A program made the translations under genes and the position numbers. The notes under the pieces are model-generated. The model was not told the DNA's origin and ran no database searches. It was given only the letters and a program-made list of their open reading frames with translations. Below are positions 1 to 8,444 of a stretch of 64,000 bases of DNA, one piece after another. Within the stretch, counting starts at the first letter, position 1; the number at the start of each line of letters is the position of its first letter. The stretch is from Ancylobacter mangrovi (GTDB taxonomy: Bacteria; Pseudomonadota; Alphaproteobacteria; Rhizobiales; Xanthobacteraceae): assembly GCF_024752355.1 (NCBI RefSeq), contig NZ_JANTHZ010000010.1:62001-126000 (forward strand), read 5' to 3'.

Positions 1-130
1 CGCCGTGCCCGTAGAGCAGCAGCGCCGCGCCGGCGGCGACGAAGCCGATGGCGGCGAAGACCCGCTGGCCCGAGACCAGCAGCAGCACCATCGAGGCGAA
101 CATGAGAAGGGCGATCGCCTCGTAGCTCAC
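1..130 (-). CDS. TRAP transporter large permease (DctM-type), N-terminal fragment
   Basis: Only the first 43 codons lie inside the window; the gene runs off the left edge. The start is a GTG at 130 that overlaps the stop of the small permease gene (GTGA, 127-130), the usual translational coupling of dctQ and dctM. The visible residues begin MSYEAIALLMFASMVLLL and form one hydrophobic helix, then a second (FAAIGFVAAGAALLLY), as expected for the start of the 12-helix TRAP large subunit. By family it would form the Na+-coupled carboxylate or sugar-acid channel with the small subunit. Identification rests on context and the short hydrophobic N-terminus. Confidence 0.8.
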   Translation of the reverse strand, partial: MSYEAIALLMFASMVLLLVSGQRVFAAIGFVAAGAALLLYGHG

Positions 131-675
131 CGCAGATCCTCCCCGCGCAGCGTGGCGACGTGCTTGAAGAAGAGCGCGACGGCCTGCAGCAGCATCAGCA
201 CGATGCACGCGACCATCAGCGACTTGATCGGGATCACCGACGGATTCCAGATCGAGAACCGCCGCTCGTCGGTGGCGATGGCGTAGGCGAGGCTGGAGAT
301 CGAGCCCGCGAGCAACACGCCGAGATAGAAGATCAGGCACCAGACGGTGAAGATATCGACCTTCGCCTTGCCGCGTACGGAAAGGTTTCCGTACCAGAGG
401 TCCATGCGGACATGCTCGTCGTTCTTGAGCGTGATCGGCCCGCCCATGAAGTAATAGGCGGCGAGCGTGAACTGGGTGAGTTCCACCGCCCAGTGGACCG
501 GCATGCGGATCAGGTTGCGGGTGACGGCGTCGAACAGCAGCGTGGCGCCCATGAAGAAGATGAGCGAGGCGGCGAGGTAGCCGACATAGTCGGAGATCCG
601 ATCCGTCAGGCGCACATAGAAGGCGATCCATCGCCACATGCCCGTCTCTGTCCGTTCTGCCACTTCGGAAGTCAC
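127..675 (-). CDS. TRAP transporter small permease (DctQ-type)
   Basis: Inner-membrane small subunit of a tripartite ATP-independent periplasmic transporter. Four hydrophobic segments are visible, including YVGYLAASLIFFMGATLLF near the N-terminus and an internal segment reading VELTQFTLAAYYFMGG that carries the conserved E-L/E-F pattern of DctQ proteins. I chose the GTG at 675 because GGAG lies seven bases upstream (683-686); the ATG at 639 (MWRWIAFYV) is an alternative without a good ribosome site. Length is about 182 residues, normal for the family. It is translationally coupled to the large permease that leaves the window. No binding-protein gene precedes it here, so DctP must lie elsewhere in the operon or genome. 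Confidence 0.85.
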   Translation of the reverse strand: MTSEVAERTETGMWRWIAFYVRLTDRISDYVGYLAASLIFFMGATLLFDAVTRNLIRMPVHWAVELTQFTLAAYYFMGGPITLKNDEHVRMDLWYGNLSVRGKAKVDIFTVWCLIFYLGVLLAGSISSLAYAIATDERRFSIWNPSVIPIKSLMVACIVLMLLQAVALFFKHVATLRGEDLR

Positions 676-1305
676 ATCCACGCTCCGTTCCTGTCCGATA
701 TGCACCCGCTCGGTCCTGAAGGCCGGCGCCGGCGCGCCCGCCGCCGGAAAATCCGCGTGACGCGCCAGACGGCCCCGCCGCGCCCGGCACACACGGGCGC
801 CGGCGCGCGATCCACAAGACGGCGCCGACGCGATCGCCGCCGATGCTCGCGCAACTAGGCATCGCCGCGACGTCAGATGCCGATCATGAGGCCCATCTGC
901 CAAAGGCGGTCATATGCAATCCCCTCGCGCCCGCTGCACGCCGAATGTGCGCGCCGTTATTTTCAGCACTAGCAAGCACCATACCGCTTTCGATACGGAA
1001 GGAAAGACCGAATTATCATCATCGGCGGCCATTTTGACCGAAATGGTTGACTATGTAGCCCGTATAATCAACATATGGCTCTTGCAGTTGACTATTCGGT
1101 CATATCACGCGGAAATATCGTCGGCTACCCAAAGGTAAATGCCCGAATCGGCGTCGCCTCCGTACAGCGGCGCGGTCTCATTGACCCAACAACCGGCGTC
1201 ACTTACCGATTCAGCAATCGCCGTCGCGTGGAATCGGGCGCGCCGCCGGGCCGCCCGACCGGGCCGAAAGCCCGAGCATTCACGAAAGGCAAGCAGGGAA
1301 ACGCC
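676..1305. promoter_or_regulatory. Divergent control region between the TRAP operon and the DeoR regulator
   Basis: This 630-bp region has no convincing gene; reading frames through it have the composition of shadows. It is more AT-rich between about 950 and 1110. There the octamer TGACCGAA occurs at 1035-1042, its reverse complement TTCGGTCA at 1095-1102, and a one-mismatch copy AGACCGAA at 1005-1012. A second word, GTTGACTAT, is repeated directly at 1046-1054 and 1087-1095, 41 bp apart (about four helical turns). A TATAAT lies at 1063-1068. These are candidate operators for the adjacent DeoR protein acting on the TRAP operon, its own gene, or both. Promoter assignment is inference. Confidence 0.45.
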
Positions 1306-2085
1306 GTGCAGCCCTCCTCCCGCCATGACGACATCATCGCGCTGCTTTCCGAGGCCGGAGAGCTGAGCGTCGAGGCGCTGGCCGACCGGCTCCGCGTCTC
1401 GCGCGAGACGGTGCGGCGCGATCTCGGCCGGCTTGACGCGGCCGGGCGGCTGCGCCGCTTTCACGGCGGGGCCAAGGCGATCGGCGTGCCCGCCCCGGTC
1501 ATGGACAAGGAATGGCCGTTTGCGCAGCGCATGGCGCAAAATGCGGCAGGCAAGAAGAGCATCGCCGCGGCCGCCGCCCGCCTGTTCGAGCCCGACGATT
1601 CCCTGTTCATCGATACCGGCAGCACCACCGTCGCCTTCGCCGAGGCGCTGGCGGGAGCCCGCTCGCTGACGACGATCACCAACTCGCCGCGCATCGCCGC
1701 GATGCTCGCCGCCAATCACGCGCACAAGGTCTTCCTCATCGGCGGCGCCTATGGCGCGGATGCCGGCGAGAGCCTGGGGCCGCTGGCGCTGGAACAGGTC
1801 GCCAAGTTCCGCGTGCGCCATGCGGTGCTGACCATCGGCGCCATCGATCCGGCCTGCGTGATGGATTTCGACCTGCAGGAGGCCGAGGTCGCCAAGGCGA
1901 TGATCGAGCGCGCCGACCGCGTCACCGTGCTCGCCGACCACAGCAAGTTCGACCGGCGCGCCGTCTTCGAGGTCGCCCCGCTCGCGCGCGTGCACACGCT
2001 GGTGACCGACCTTGCGCCCTCCGAGCCGATGGCGAAAGCCCTCGAGGCCGCCGGCACCCGGCTGATCGTCGCCGGCGCGGAGTGA
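1306..2085 (+). CDS. DeoR/GlpR-family transcriptional regulator
   Basis: Repressor of about 259 residues with an N-terminal winged helix (residues 7-58; recognition helix VSRETVRRDL at 31-40, the DeoR signature) and a C-terminal DeoRC sensor domain. Sensor landmarks are FIDTGSTT (101-108), the phosphosugar-binding loop of the family, and ADHSKF (210-215). Such proteins usually sense phosphorylated sugars or sugar acids and repress neighbouring uptake and catabolic genes. The start is the GTG at 1306, seven bases after AGGGA; the upstream in-frame stretch from 1075 lacks domain character. It is divergent from the TRAP operon at the left edge, its most likely target; the amidase operon starts 700 bp downstream. 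Confidence 0.9.
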   Translation: MQPSSRHDDIIALLSEAGELSVEALADRLRVSRETVRRDLGRLDAAGRLRRFHGGAKAIGVPAPVMDKEWPFAQRMAQNAAGKKSIAAAAARLFEPDDSLFIDTGSTTVAFAEALAGARSLTTITNSPRIAAMLAANHAHKVFLIGGAYGADAGESLGPLALEQVAKFRVRHAVLTIGAIDPACVMDFDLQEAEVAKAMIERADRVTVLADHSKFDRRAVFEVAPLARVHTLVTDLAPSEPMAKALEAAGTRLIVAGAE

Positions 2086-2784
2086 ACGCGCCGCTTCGCG
2101 AGCGGGGCGATAGTCGAGGGCGAAGCCGGACCTAACGTTGTGCGGGCCCCTCGCGCTGCAACGCTGGGGCATATAGCGAGTGGACCGCGATCGGCGCACC
2201 TCAGCATCGGAAGCTTCGGTGCAGGGCAAAGTCCTCATGCTCCGCACGGGCGCCGAGAAGCTGAGGAAGCCGGCCAATGATGGCCTCATGGCTCGATCAG
2301 ACTTGCCTATCCCAAATAGCGAATAAAACTATTTTATTGATGCCCCGCGTGGCCTCACTCTGATCCTCTACGTAAATGGCGGGCGCGGCACGACGGGGAC
2401 GGAAGGTTCGCGTCGGTGGTGTGCGCCTCGTCGCCCTCGCCCGCGGCAGCGGGTCGACGGCATGGTCCGAGCGGCCCATTGGGCCGACGGCGGCAAACCC
2501 GCGCGCCACCACACTCCAGTATTATCATGTATATAAAGTGATCCTATGCCGCGCATAGGAGCATTGCTTTCACGTCTTTTGATTCATTTCACGAACGTGT
2601 CAAATCATGTTCATAGGATTTGATTATTCTGAGCGTGATTCATTCGCACTCCATTTAATCAAATGACGAGGAAAAAAGCGCCATCTGCTCATTTTGGCGC
2701 ATTTTGCGGCATTTGATCCAGATCAACTGTTGACCACCCAACCTTCCGTTCGGACAATCCTCGCACATTCACGAGGTACCGGAC
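2086..2784. promoter_or_regulatory. Gene-free region with AT-rich promoter segment upstream of the amidase operon
   Basis: No gene is supported between the regulator and the amidase. The second half (about 2510-2700) is strikingly AT-rich for this genome and holds two inverted repeats: TCCTATGC-CGC-GCATAGGA at 2542-2560 (perfect 8-bp arms) and CAAATC-N10-GATTTG at 2601-2622. GATTCATT is also repeated directly at 2581-2588 and 2637-2644. The position just upstream of the amidase/enolase/TRAP operon suggests the promoter and operator of that operon. The first half (2086-2330) holds nothing I recognise. Confidence 0.45.
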
Positions 2785-4296
2785 ATGCTCGAGCTCTCCG
2801 CCCGGGAGACCAGGGCGCTCATCGGCCGCAAGCAATTGTCGCCGGTGGAGGTGCACGACGCCTGTCAGGCCCGCATCGAGGCGGTCGACCCCCATCTGAA
2901 CGCGCTGGTGGCGCGCGACTTCGAGCGCTCGCGCCGGGACGCCCGCCGTGCCGAGGACGCGGTGATGCGCGGCGAGCCGCTCGGCGTGCTGCACGGCCTG
3001 CCGGTCGCCATCAAGGACCTCACCGAGACCGAGGGCCTCGTCACCAGCTTCGGCTCGCTCGCCCATGCCGACAACGTGCCGTGGCGCGACGATCCGCTGG
3101 TGGCACGCATCCGCGCGGCGGGCGGCGTCGTCATCGCCAAGAGCAACACGCCCGAATTCGGCGCCGGCGCCAACACGGTCAACAAGGTCTATGGCGCCAC
3201 GGTGAACCCGTTCGACCCCACGCTGTCCTGCGCCGGCTCCTCCGGCGGGTCGGCGGTGGCGCTCGCGACCGGCATGGTGCCGCTGGCGACCGGCTCGGAC
3301 CTCGGCGGCAGCCTGCGCACCCCCGCCTCCTTCTGCGGTGTGGTCGGACACCGCCCTTCGCCCGGCGCGGTGGCGAGCGAGGGGCGCGCCCATGGCTGGT
3401 CGCCCCATCTCGTCGAGGGCCCCATGGCCCGCTGCGTCGACGACGCGGCGCTGCTGATGGCGGCGATGGTCGGCGAGAGTTCGCGCGACCCGCTGTCGCG
3501 CCCGCTCGACCCGCGCGACTTCCTTCATCTGCACAAGGTCGATCCCGGCACGCTGCGGGTCGCCTTCAGCGCCGACCTCGGCGGCGTGCCGGTGGCGCGC
3601 GAGGTGGCGGAGCACTTCGTGGCGGTGGCCGAAGGGTTGGCGCCGCTCTTCTCCCACAGCATGTGGAAGGACCCGGAGCTGCCGGAAGTCGACGCGACCT
3701 TCGAGACGCTGCGCGCGGTCGGCTTCGCCGGCGGCATCACCGACTATGTCGAGCGCCACCGCGCCCTCGCCACGCCCAACGTCGTCGCCAATACCGAGCT
3801 GGCGCGGCGGTTCGCCATCACCGACATCGCCCGCGCCCAGGCCGGGCAGACCGAGATCCTGCGCCGCTTCCAGGACTTCTTCGCCGATATCGACCTGCTG
3901 ATCTGCCCGGCGGCCTCGGTGGTGCCGTTCCCGGTCGACGAGCTCTACGTGCCCGAAATCGACGGCGTCGCGCTCGACACCTACATCAGCTGGTGCGCCA
4001 TCGCCTATGCGATCACGCTCACCAGTCATCCCGCCACCGTCATCCCCTGCGGGCTCGGCCCGTCCGGCCTGCCCTTCGGCCTGCAGATCGTCGGCCGGCT
4101 GCGCGACGACGCCGGCACGCTCGCCGCGGCCGCCGCCATCGAGGCGGCGCTGGCCGACGACCCGGTGCTGGCGCGCCCCGCTCCCGATCTCACCCGGCTC
4201 GCCCGGATGCCCAGCCGGGCGGGAGCGGTCATCGCCGCCCTCGCCGGCCCCTTCGAACGACCCGGCGCCCATGCGCGCCACGCAGTTGCCCCGTGA
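2785..4296 (+). CDS. Amidase signature family hydrolase
   Basis: A 503-residue amidase-signature enzyme that by family hydrolyses a C-N amide or carbamoyl bond with a Ser-cisSer-Lys triad. All three residues are visible: Lys77 in GLPVAIKDL, Ser152 in the Gly/Ser-rich loop CAGSSGGS and Ser176 in DLGGSLRTP, with the standard 24-residue spacing of the two serines. Length is usual for stand-alone amidases, not GatA-specific, and no gatB or gatC is nearby. It is the first gene of an operon continuing with an enolase-superfamily enzyme and a TRAP transporter, so its substrate is probably an amide or N-carbamoyl form of the imported acid (inference). The next gene starts 17 bp after its stop. Confidence 0.9.
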   Translation: MLELSARETRALIGRKQLSPVEVHDACQARIEAVDPHLNALVARDFERSRRDARRAEDAVMRGEPLGVLHGLPVAIKDLTETEGLVTSFGSLAHADNVPWRDDPLVARIRAAGGVVIAKSNTPEFGAGANTVNKVYGATVNPFDPTLSCAGSSGGSAVALATGMVPLATGSDLGGSLRTPASFCGVVGHRPSPGAVASEGRAHGWSPHLVEGPMARCVDDAALLMAAMVGESSRDPLSRPLDPRDFLHLHKVDPGTLRVAFSADLGGVPVAREVAEHFVAVAEGLAPLFSHSMWKDPELPEVDATFETLRAVGFAGGITDYVERHRALATPNVVANTELARRFAITDIARAQAGQTEILRRFQDFFADIDLLICPAASVVPFPVDELYVPEIDGVALDTYISWCAIAYAITLTSHPATVIPCGLGPSGLPFGLQIVGRLRDDAGTLAAAAAIEAALADDPVLARPAPDLTRLARMPSRAGAVIAALAGPFERPGAHARHAVAP

Positions 4297-4313
4297 CGGG
4301 TGGAGGAAGTGCT

Positions 4314-5408
4314 TTGCTGATCAAGGACGTGCGCGTCAGCGTTCACCGCTTCAAGAATTCGGTGCCGCTGATCAACAAGCCGATCGAGGATGATTACCGC
4401 ATCATCTGCGAGATCGAGACCGACGAGGGCCATGTCGGCATCGGCATGGCCTCGCGCTTCCTCTGGCACGGCGTCGCCGCCGTCGCCGGCAAGCATCTCG
4501 GCCCCGCCATCATCGGCATGGACCCGCGCGACCTGGAGAAGATCCACGCCCGCCTGCAGCCGCTGATCTCCGAGCGCGGCGCGATGACGGGCATCAACCT
4601 TGCCGGGCTCTCCTGCATCGACCTCGCGCTGTGGGACATCATCGGCAAGGCGAGCGGGCGCACCGTCGCCCAGCTTCTCGGCGGCGCCAAGGACTATGCC
4701 GACGCCTATGTGACCTACGGCTTTGCCGCCTTCGAGACCGAGCACCTGATCGAGATGGCTCGGATCCTGATCGGCAAGGGCCACACCCGGCTGAAGATGC
4801 TGGTCGGCACCGGGCGCGGCCTCGTCGAGGACGCGAAGCGCGTCGCTGCGGTGCGCGAGGCGATCGGCGAGGACATCCTGCTCGCCGTCGACGCCAATGA
4901 GGGGCTGCGCCCGGAAGAGGCGCTGCGCATCGCCAAGATGATCGAGCCCTGCAACATCGCCTGGTTCGAGGACCCGCTGCAGCGCGTCGACGCGCGCGAC
5001 CTCGGCAATATGCGCAAGCGCACCACCATCCCGCTCTCGGCCGGGCAGATGGACGGGCATTCGCTGCGCTTCCGCGAATGGGTCGAGCACGACGCGATCG
5101 ACATCTTCATGCCGAACAGCATGTACAACGGCGGCATGACGGAGACCCGCCGGGTCGCGCATCTTTCGCAGATCTACAACAAACCCTTGTCGGATGCCGG
5201 CGGCGGCGGCGTGTGGTGCCTCCATCACGTCGCCGGCTTCCGCAACGGCACGCTGGCCGAAATCCATCTCGGTACCGAGCAGGTCGAGGAGCAGATGTTC
5301 CTCGATCCGCCCAAGGCCGTGAACGGGCGCGTCGCCATACCCGACGCGCCGGGATTCGGCGTCACCCTCAACAGGGACATGCTGAAAGAAACGCTCGTCA
5401 CCGCGTGA
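4314..5408 (+). CDS. Enolase-superfamily (mandelate racemase/muconate lactonizing-like) enzyme 1
   Basis: A 364-residue member of the mandelate racemase group, which abstract the proton alpha to a carboxylate, typically dehydrating or epimerising acid sugars. Visible active-site positions are Lys161 (RLKML) on the second barrel strand, Asp193 (VDANEG), Glu219 (AWFEDPL) and a C-terminal His304/His305. The third metal-ligand position, normally Glu, reads Gln245 (LSAGQMDG), an uncommon substitution. Start: TTG at 4314 with GGAGG at 4302-4306, seven bases upstream; a longer in-frame stretch through the amidase is a shadow. It lies between amidase and TRAP genes, so it probably acts on the transported acid. 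The exact reaction cannot be read from sequence. Confidence 0.88.
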   Translation: MLIKDVRVSVHRFKNSVPLINKPIEDDYRIICEIETDEGHVGIGMASRFLWHGVAAVAGKHLGPAIIGMDPRDLEKIHARLQPLISERGAMTGINLAGLSCIDLALWDIIGKASGRTVAQLLGGAKDYADAYVTYGFAAFETEHLIEMARILIGKGHTRLKMLVGTGRGLVEDAKRVAAVREAIGEDILLAVDANEGLRPEEALRIAKMIEPCNIAWFEDPLQRVDARDLGNMRKRTTIPLSAGQMDGHSLRFREWVEHDAIDIFMPNSMYNGGMTETRRVAHLSQIYNKPLSDAGGGGVWCLHHVAGFRNGTLAEIHLGTEQVEEQMFLDPPKAVNGRVAIPDAPGFGVTLNRDMLKETLVTA

Positions 5409-5441
5409 CGAGCCAATCAATCAACGAAGGAGAGTGGGAAC

Positions 5442-6434
5442 ATGGCCTATCGCTTCAATATGCGTCACGCGCTCGGGGCTCTCGCCCTCAGCACCAGCCT
5501 GGTCGCCGGCGCCGCCTTCGCCGAGCCGCTGCACCTCAAGATGGCGAGCCCCTCCCCCGCGGGCGGCTTCGACACCATCATGGCGCAGAAGGTCGCCGAC
5601 AAGATGAAGGCGAAGATGGGTGACGAGTTCACCTACGAGCTGTTCGACAACGCCACCATCGGCGACGAGATCGTGCACATGCAGCAGGTGCGCACCGGCC
5701 AGATCGACATCACGCCGATGGGCTCGGACGCGGTCGAGCTGGACAACGCCTGGGCGGTGTTCGACATGCCCTTCATGTTCCCGGACCGCGAGGCGGTGGC
5801 GAAGGTGCTGGACGGCGAGTTCGGCCAGAAGCTCGCTGCCTCGATGCGCGAGAAGGCGGGCCTCGAAGTGCTGGCCTTCGGCGAGATCGGCTTCCGCCAG
5901 ATCACCAATTCGGTGCGCCCGATCAAGACCCCGGCCGACTTCCAGGGCATGAAGATCCGCGTGCCGGGCAGCGAGACCCGCATCCTGACCTTCAAGACGC
6001 TGGGAGCGACCCCGGTCAACATGAACTTCGGCGAGGTGTTCCTCGCCCTGCAGAACAAGACCATCGACGGCCAGGAAAACCCGCTCAACGACATCGTCGA
6101 GCGCTCGCTGCAGGAGGTCCAGCCCTACATCTCGATCTCCAACCACGTCTACACGCCGATCACCTTCGCGATGAACGCGAAGAAGTTCGACTCCCTGCCC
6201 GACGACCAGAAGGCGATGCTGAAGGAAGCCGCGCTCGAGGCCGCCAAGGAAATCCGCGCGCTCGGCGCGCAGAAGGACAAGGACCTGCTGGCCAAGCTGA
6301 AGGCCAACGGCAAGAACGAGATCATCGAGATCGACCGCGCCACCTTCGTCGAAGCCTCGCAGCCGCTCTACGCCGAGATCGGCAAGATCGCCGGCGGCAC
6401 CTATGCGGCCGACATGCAGGCCGCGCTGCAGTGA
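5442..6434 (+). CDS. TRAP transporter solute-binding protein (DctP family)
   Basis: Periplasmic binding protein of 330 residues. The first 27 residues are a Sec signal (charged start MAYRFNMRH, hydrophobic ALGALALSTSLVAGAAFA, cleavage after AFA). The mature protein shows DctP landmarks: the MKIRVPGSE segment whose arginine normally pairs with the ligand carboxylate, and the NFGEVFLALQNKTIDGQE segment. It delivers an organic acid or sugar acid to the DctQM genes that follow. A strong ribosome site (AAGGAGAG) precedes the ATG. It follows the enolase-superfamily gene by 33 bp and is followed by an 11-bp-stem hairpin before dctQ. Confidence 0.93.
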   Translation: MAYRFNMRHALGALALSTSLVAGAAFAEPLHLKMASPSPAGGFDTIMAQKVADKMKAKMGDEFTYELFDNATIGDEIVHMQQVRTGQIDITPMGSDAVELDNAWAVFDMPFMFPDREAVAKVLDGEFGQKLAASMREKAGLEVLAFGEIGFRQITNSVRPIKTPADFQGMKIRVPGSETRILTFKTLGATPVNMNFGEVFLALQNKTIDGQENPLNDIVERSLQEVQPYISISNHVYTPITFAMNAKKFDSLPDDQKAMLKEAALEAAKEIRALGAQKDKDLLAKLKANGKNEIIEIDRATFVEASQPLYAEIGKIAGGTYAADMQAALQ

Positions 6435-6461
6435 CCCCCGCCTAGCCGACGATGCGCCGGG

Positions 6462-6489
6462 CGTCCGGCGGGCTCCGACCCGCCGGACG
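6462..6489 (+). promoter_or_regulatory. Intercistronic hairpin after dctP
   Basis: Perfect inverted repeat CGTCCGGCGGG / CCCGCCGGACG, 11-bp stem with a six-base loop, in the 91-bp gap between dctP and dctQ. It is not followed by a T-run, so it is more likely an mRNA 3'-end stabiliser or partial attenuator giving excess binding protein over permease than a full terminator (inference). Confidence 0.6.
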
Positions 6490-6525
6490 TCGCCTTTCAG
6501 AAACCGATGCCATGAGACGGATGCC

Positions 6526-7116
6526 ATGAGCCTGCCCGAAGACCCGCAACCGCCGGAGGCCGACCTCGGCCGGCAGATGGAGGAGGCCGGCTTCGAGCTC
6601 GAGCTCGGCCAGAACGAGCACGGCCTCGACGCCTGGATCAACGGCATCGCAGGCGCGCTCGGCGCCGCGGCGCTTGTGACGGTCACGCTGCTCGTCTTCC
6701 TCAACGCCTCGCTGCGCTACCTCTTCAATTCCGGGATCATCTGGGCCGACGAGATCGTCATCGCGCTCATTCCCTGGCTCACCATGCTCGGCATGTTCCT
6801 CTCGGTGCGCCGGCGCGAGATCATCCGCATCGAGCATTTCGCCAACCGCCTGCCGCAGGGCGCGCGACGCATCCTCAACGCCTTCGCCGACCTGCTGTCC
6901 GCGGCGTCCTTCGCCTATCTCGCCTTCGTCTCGTTCGACTATTTCGCGATGTTCGGCGGCGACAAGACGACCTATCTCAAGCTGCCCAAGGGCTGGTTCA
7001 TCTCGTCCATGCTGGTCGGCTCGGCGCTGCTGGCGCTCGCCTTCCTCGCCGACTTCGTGCGCACGCTGCGCGCGCGCAGCCTCGCCCCCATTCCCGAGGA
7101 GAAGGCCGCGCGATGA
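6526..7116 (+). CDS. TRAP transporter small permease (DctQ-type)
   Basis: Inner-membrane small subunit of 196 residues. An acidic cytoplasmic N-terminus of about 40 residues (PEDPQPPEADLGRQMEEAG) precedes four predicted helices; the first reads AALVTVTLLVFLNASLRYL. The segment IIWADEIVIALIPWLTMLG matches the conserved DctQ stretch, and RRREIIRIEHF the conserved basic loop. The ATG at 6526 is chosen because it directly precedes this sequence; the Shine-Dalgarno sequence is weak (GACGG), in keeping with lower expression than dctP. Its stop overlaps the next start (ATGA, 7113-7116), coupling it to dctM. Confidence 0.9.
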   Translation: MSLPEDPQPPEADLGRQMEEAGFELELGQNEHGLDAWINGIAGALGAAALVTVTLLVFLNASLRYLFNSGIIWADEIVIALIPWLTMLGMFLSVRRREIIRIEHFANRLPQGARRILNAFADLLSAASFAYLAFVSFDYFAMFGGDKTTYLKLPKGWFISSMLVGSALLALAFLADFVRTLRARSLAPIPEEKAAR

Positions 7117-8393
7117 CCGGGGCAATCGTCGGCATCGCCGTCCTCCTCGTCCTCCTGATGCTCGGCGTGCCGATGGTGGCCGCCCTGCTCAGCGCCGTCG
7201 CGCTGCTGCTCTATCTCAGCGGGCAGTGGGGCATGTCGCTGCCGCAGACCATGGTGGCGGGCCTGTCGGGCTACACGCTGCTCTCGCTGCCGCTCTTCGT
7301 CTTCGCCGGCACGCTGATGAACTCGGGCGGCATCGCCGCGCGGCTGTTCGCCTTCGCCCGCGCGCTGGTCGGCTGGACCCGCGGCGGGCTCGCGCAGGTG
7401 AACGTGCTCACCAGCGTGTTCTTCGGCGGCATGATCGGCTCCTCCGCCGCCGACCTCGCGGGATCGGGCTCGGTGCTCATCCCCGCGATGAAGCGGGACG
7501 GCTATTCGGGCGCCTTCTCGGCCGGGGTGAGCGCCTCGTCCTCCGGCATCGGCCCGCTGATCCCGCCCTCCTCGCCGGTGATCCTCTATTCGGCGGTCAC
7601 CGGCACCTCGCTGAGCGCGCTGTTCCTGGCCGGGCTGATTCCCGGCCTGCTGCTCGGCCTCGTCTTCATGGCGACCATCACCTGGCTCGCGCACCGGCAC
7701 GGCTACCCCGCCTTCGGCCATTTCTCGCCGCGCGAGATCGGGCGCACCGGGCTTGCGGCGCTGCTCGCCTTCGGCATGCCGGGGCTGATCGTCGGCGGGC
7801 TTGTGGCCGGTGCCTTCACGCCTTCGGAAGCCGGCGCCTTCGGCGTCGTCTACGCCGCCTTCCTCTCCTTCGCGGTCTACCGCACGCTGAACCTTAAGGG
7901 GCTCTACCAGGCGACGGTCGCCGCGGTGCAGATGACGGGCGAGCTGCTTGGCATCGTCGCGCTCTCGGTGGCGCTGGGCAGTGCGCTGTCGGCCGCCCAT
8001 GTGCCGCAGGCCTTTGCCGGGCTGATCGACGTGCTGACCATCGGCGACAGCCCGTTCATGCGGCTGCTGGCGATGATGATCATCGCCATCATTGCCGGCA
8101 TGTTCATCGACCCGCTGATCCCGGTGTTGGTGCCGATCCTCCTGCCCTCGCTCCAGCTCTTCGGGGTCGACCTGATCCATTTCGGCGTGCTGATGGTCAT
8201 GGCGGTGGTGATCGGCCAGATCACGCCTCCGGTCGCCATGTCGCTGATCATCACGGCGCGGATCGCCAAGGTCGACCAATGGCAGGTATTCCGCGCCAAC
8301 ATGCCGTTCTTCATCATCACCCTGCTGTTCACGCTGGTGCTGATGGCGGTACCGGCGCTATCCACCTGGCTGCCGATGCACATGCGGAACTGA
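7113..8393 (+). CDS. TRAP transporter large permease (DctM-type)
   Basis: A 426-residue polytopic membrane protein with about 12 hydrophobic segments, the channel subunit of the TRAP system. Family landmarks include PLFVFAGTLMNSGGIA (about 65-80), FFGGMIGSSAADLAGSGS, the SSGIGPLIPPSSPVILY segment on the substrate path, and FIDPLIPVLVPILLP near the C-terminus. Length is normal. Its start overlaps the dctQ stop. With the 5442 binding protein it forms a complete Na+-dependent importer; the amidase and enolase-superfamily genes upstream are the presumed downstream enzymes. Confidence 0.93.
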   Translation: MTGAIVGIAVLLVLLMLGVPMVAALLSAVALLLYLSGQWGMSLPQTMVAGLSGYTLLSLPLFVFAGTLMNSGGIAARLFAFARALVGWTRGGLAQVNVLTSVFFGGMIGSSAADLAGSGSVLIPAMKRDGYSGAFSAGVSASSSGIGPLIPPSSPVILYSAVTGTSLSALFLAGLIPGLLLGLVFMATITWLAHRHGYPAFGHFSPREIGRTGLAALLAFGMPGLIVGGLVAGAFTPSEAGAFGVVYAAFLSFAVYRTLNLKGLYQATVAAVQMTGELLGIVALSVALGSALSAAHVPQAFAGLIDVLTIGDSPFMRLLAMMIIAIIAGMFIDPLIPVLVPILLPSLQLFGVDLIHFGVLMVMAVVIGQITPPVAMSLIITARIAKVDQWQVFRANMPFFIITLLFTLVLMAVPALSTWLPMHMRN

Positions 8394-8444
8394 GCGCCCC
8401 GGAGAATGCGAGGGACGCGAGCGGGCATGAAAGGAGACGGACGG

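Noticed and set aside
1063-1068. TATAAT as the -10 box of a canonical promoter for the DeoR gene
   Set aside because: No -35-like hexamer lies 16-18 bp upstream (TTGACC at 1034 is 23 bp away), so only a general control-region call is made.
2200-2326. A short frame reading VLMLRTGAEKLRKPANDG that might be a gene remnant
   Set aside because: It has no recognisable family, no ribosome site and ends after about 38 codons.
2694-4313. A 904-codon frame that would fuse extra N-terminal sequence to enolase-superfamily enzyme 1
   Set aside because: The first 540 codons overlap the amidase in another frame and are arginine-rich noise; a ribosome site and TTG at 4314 give the normal family start.
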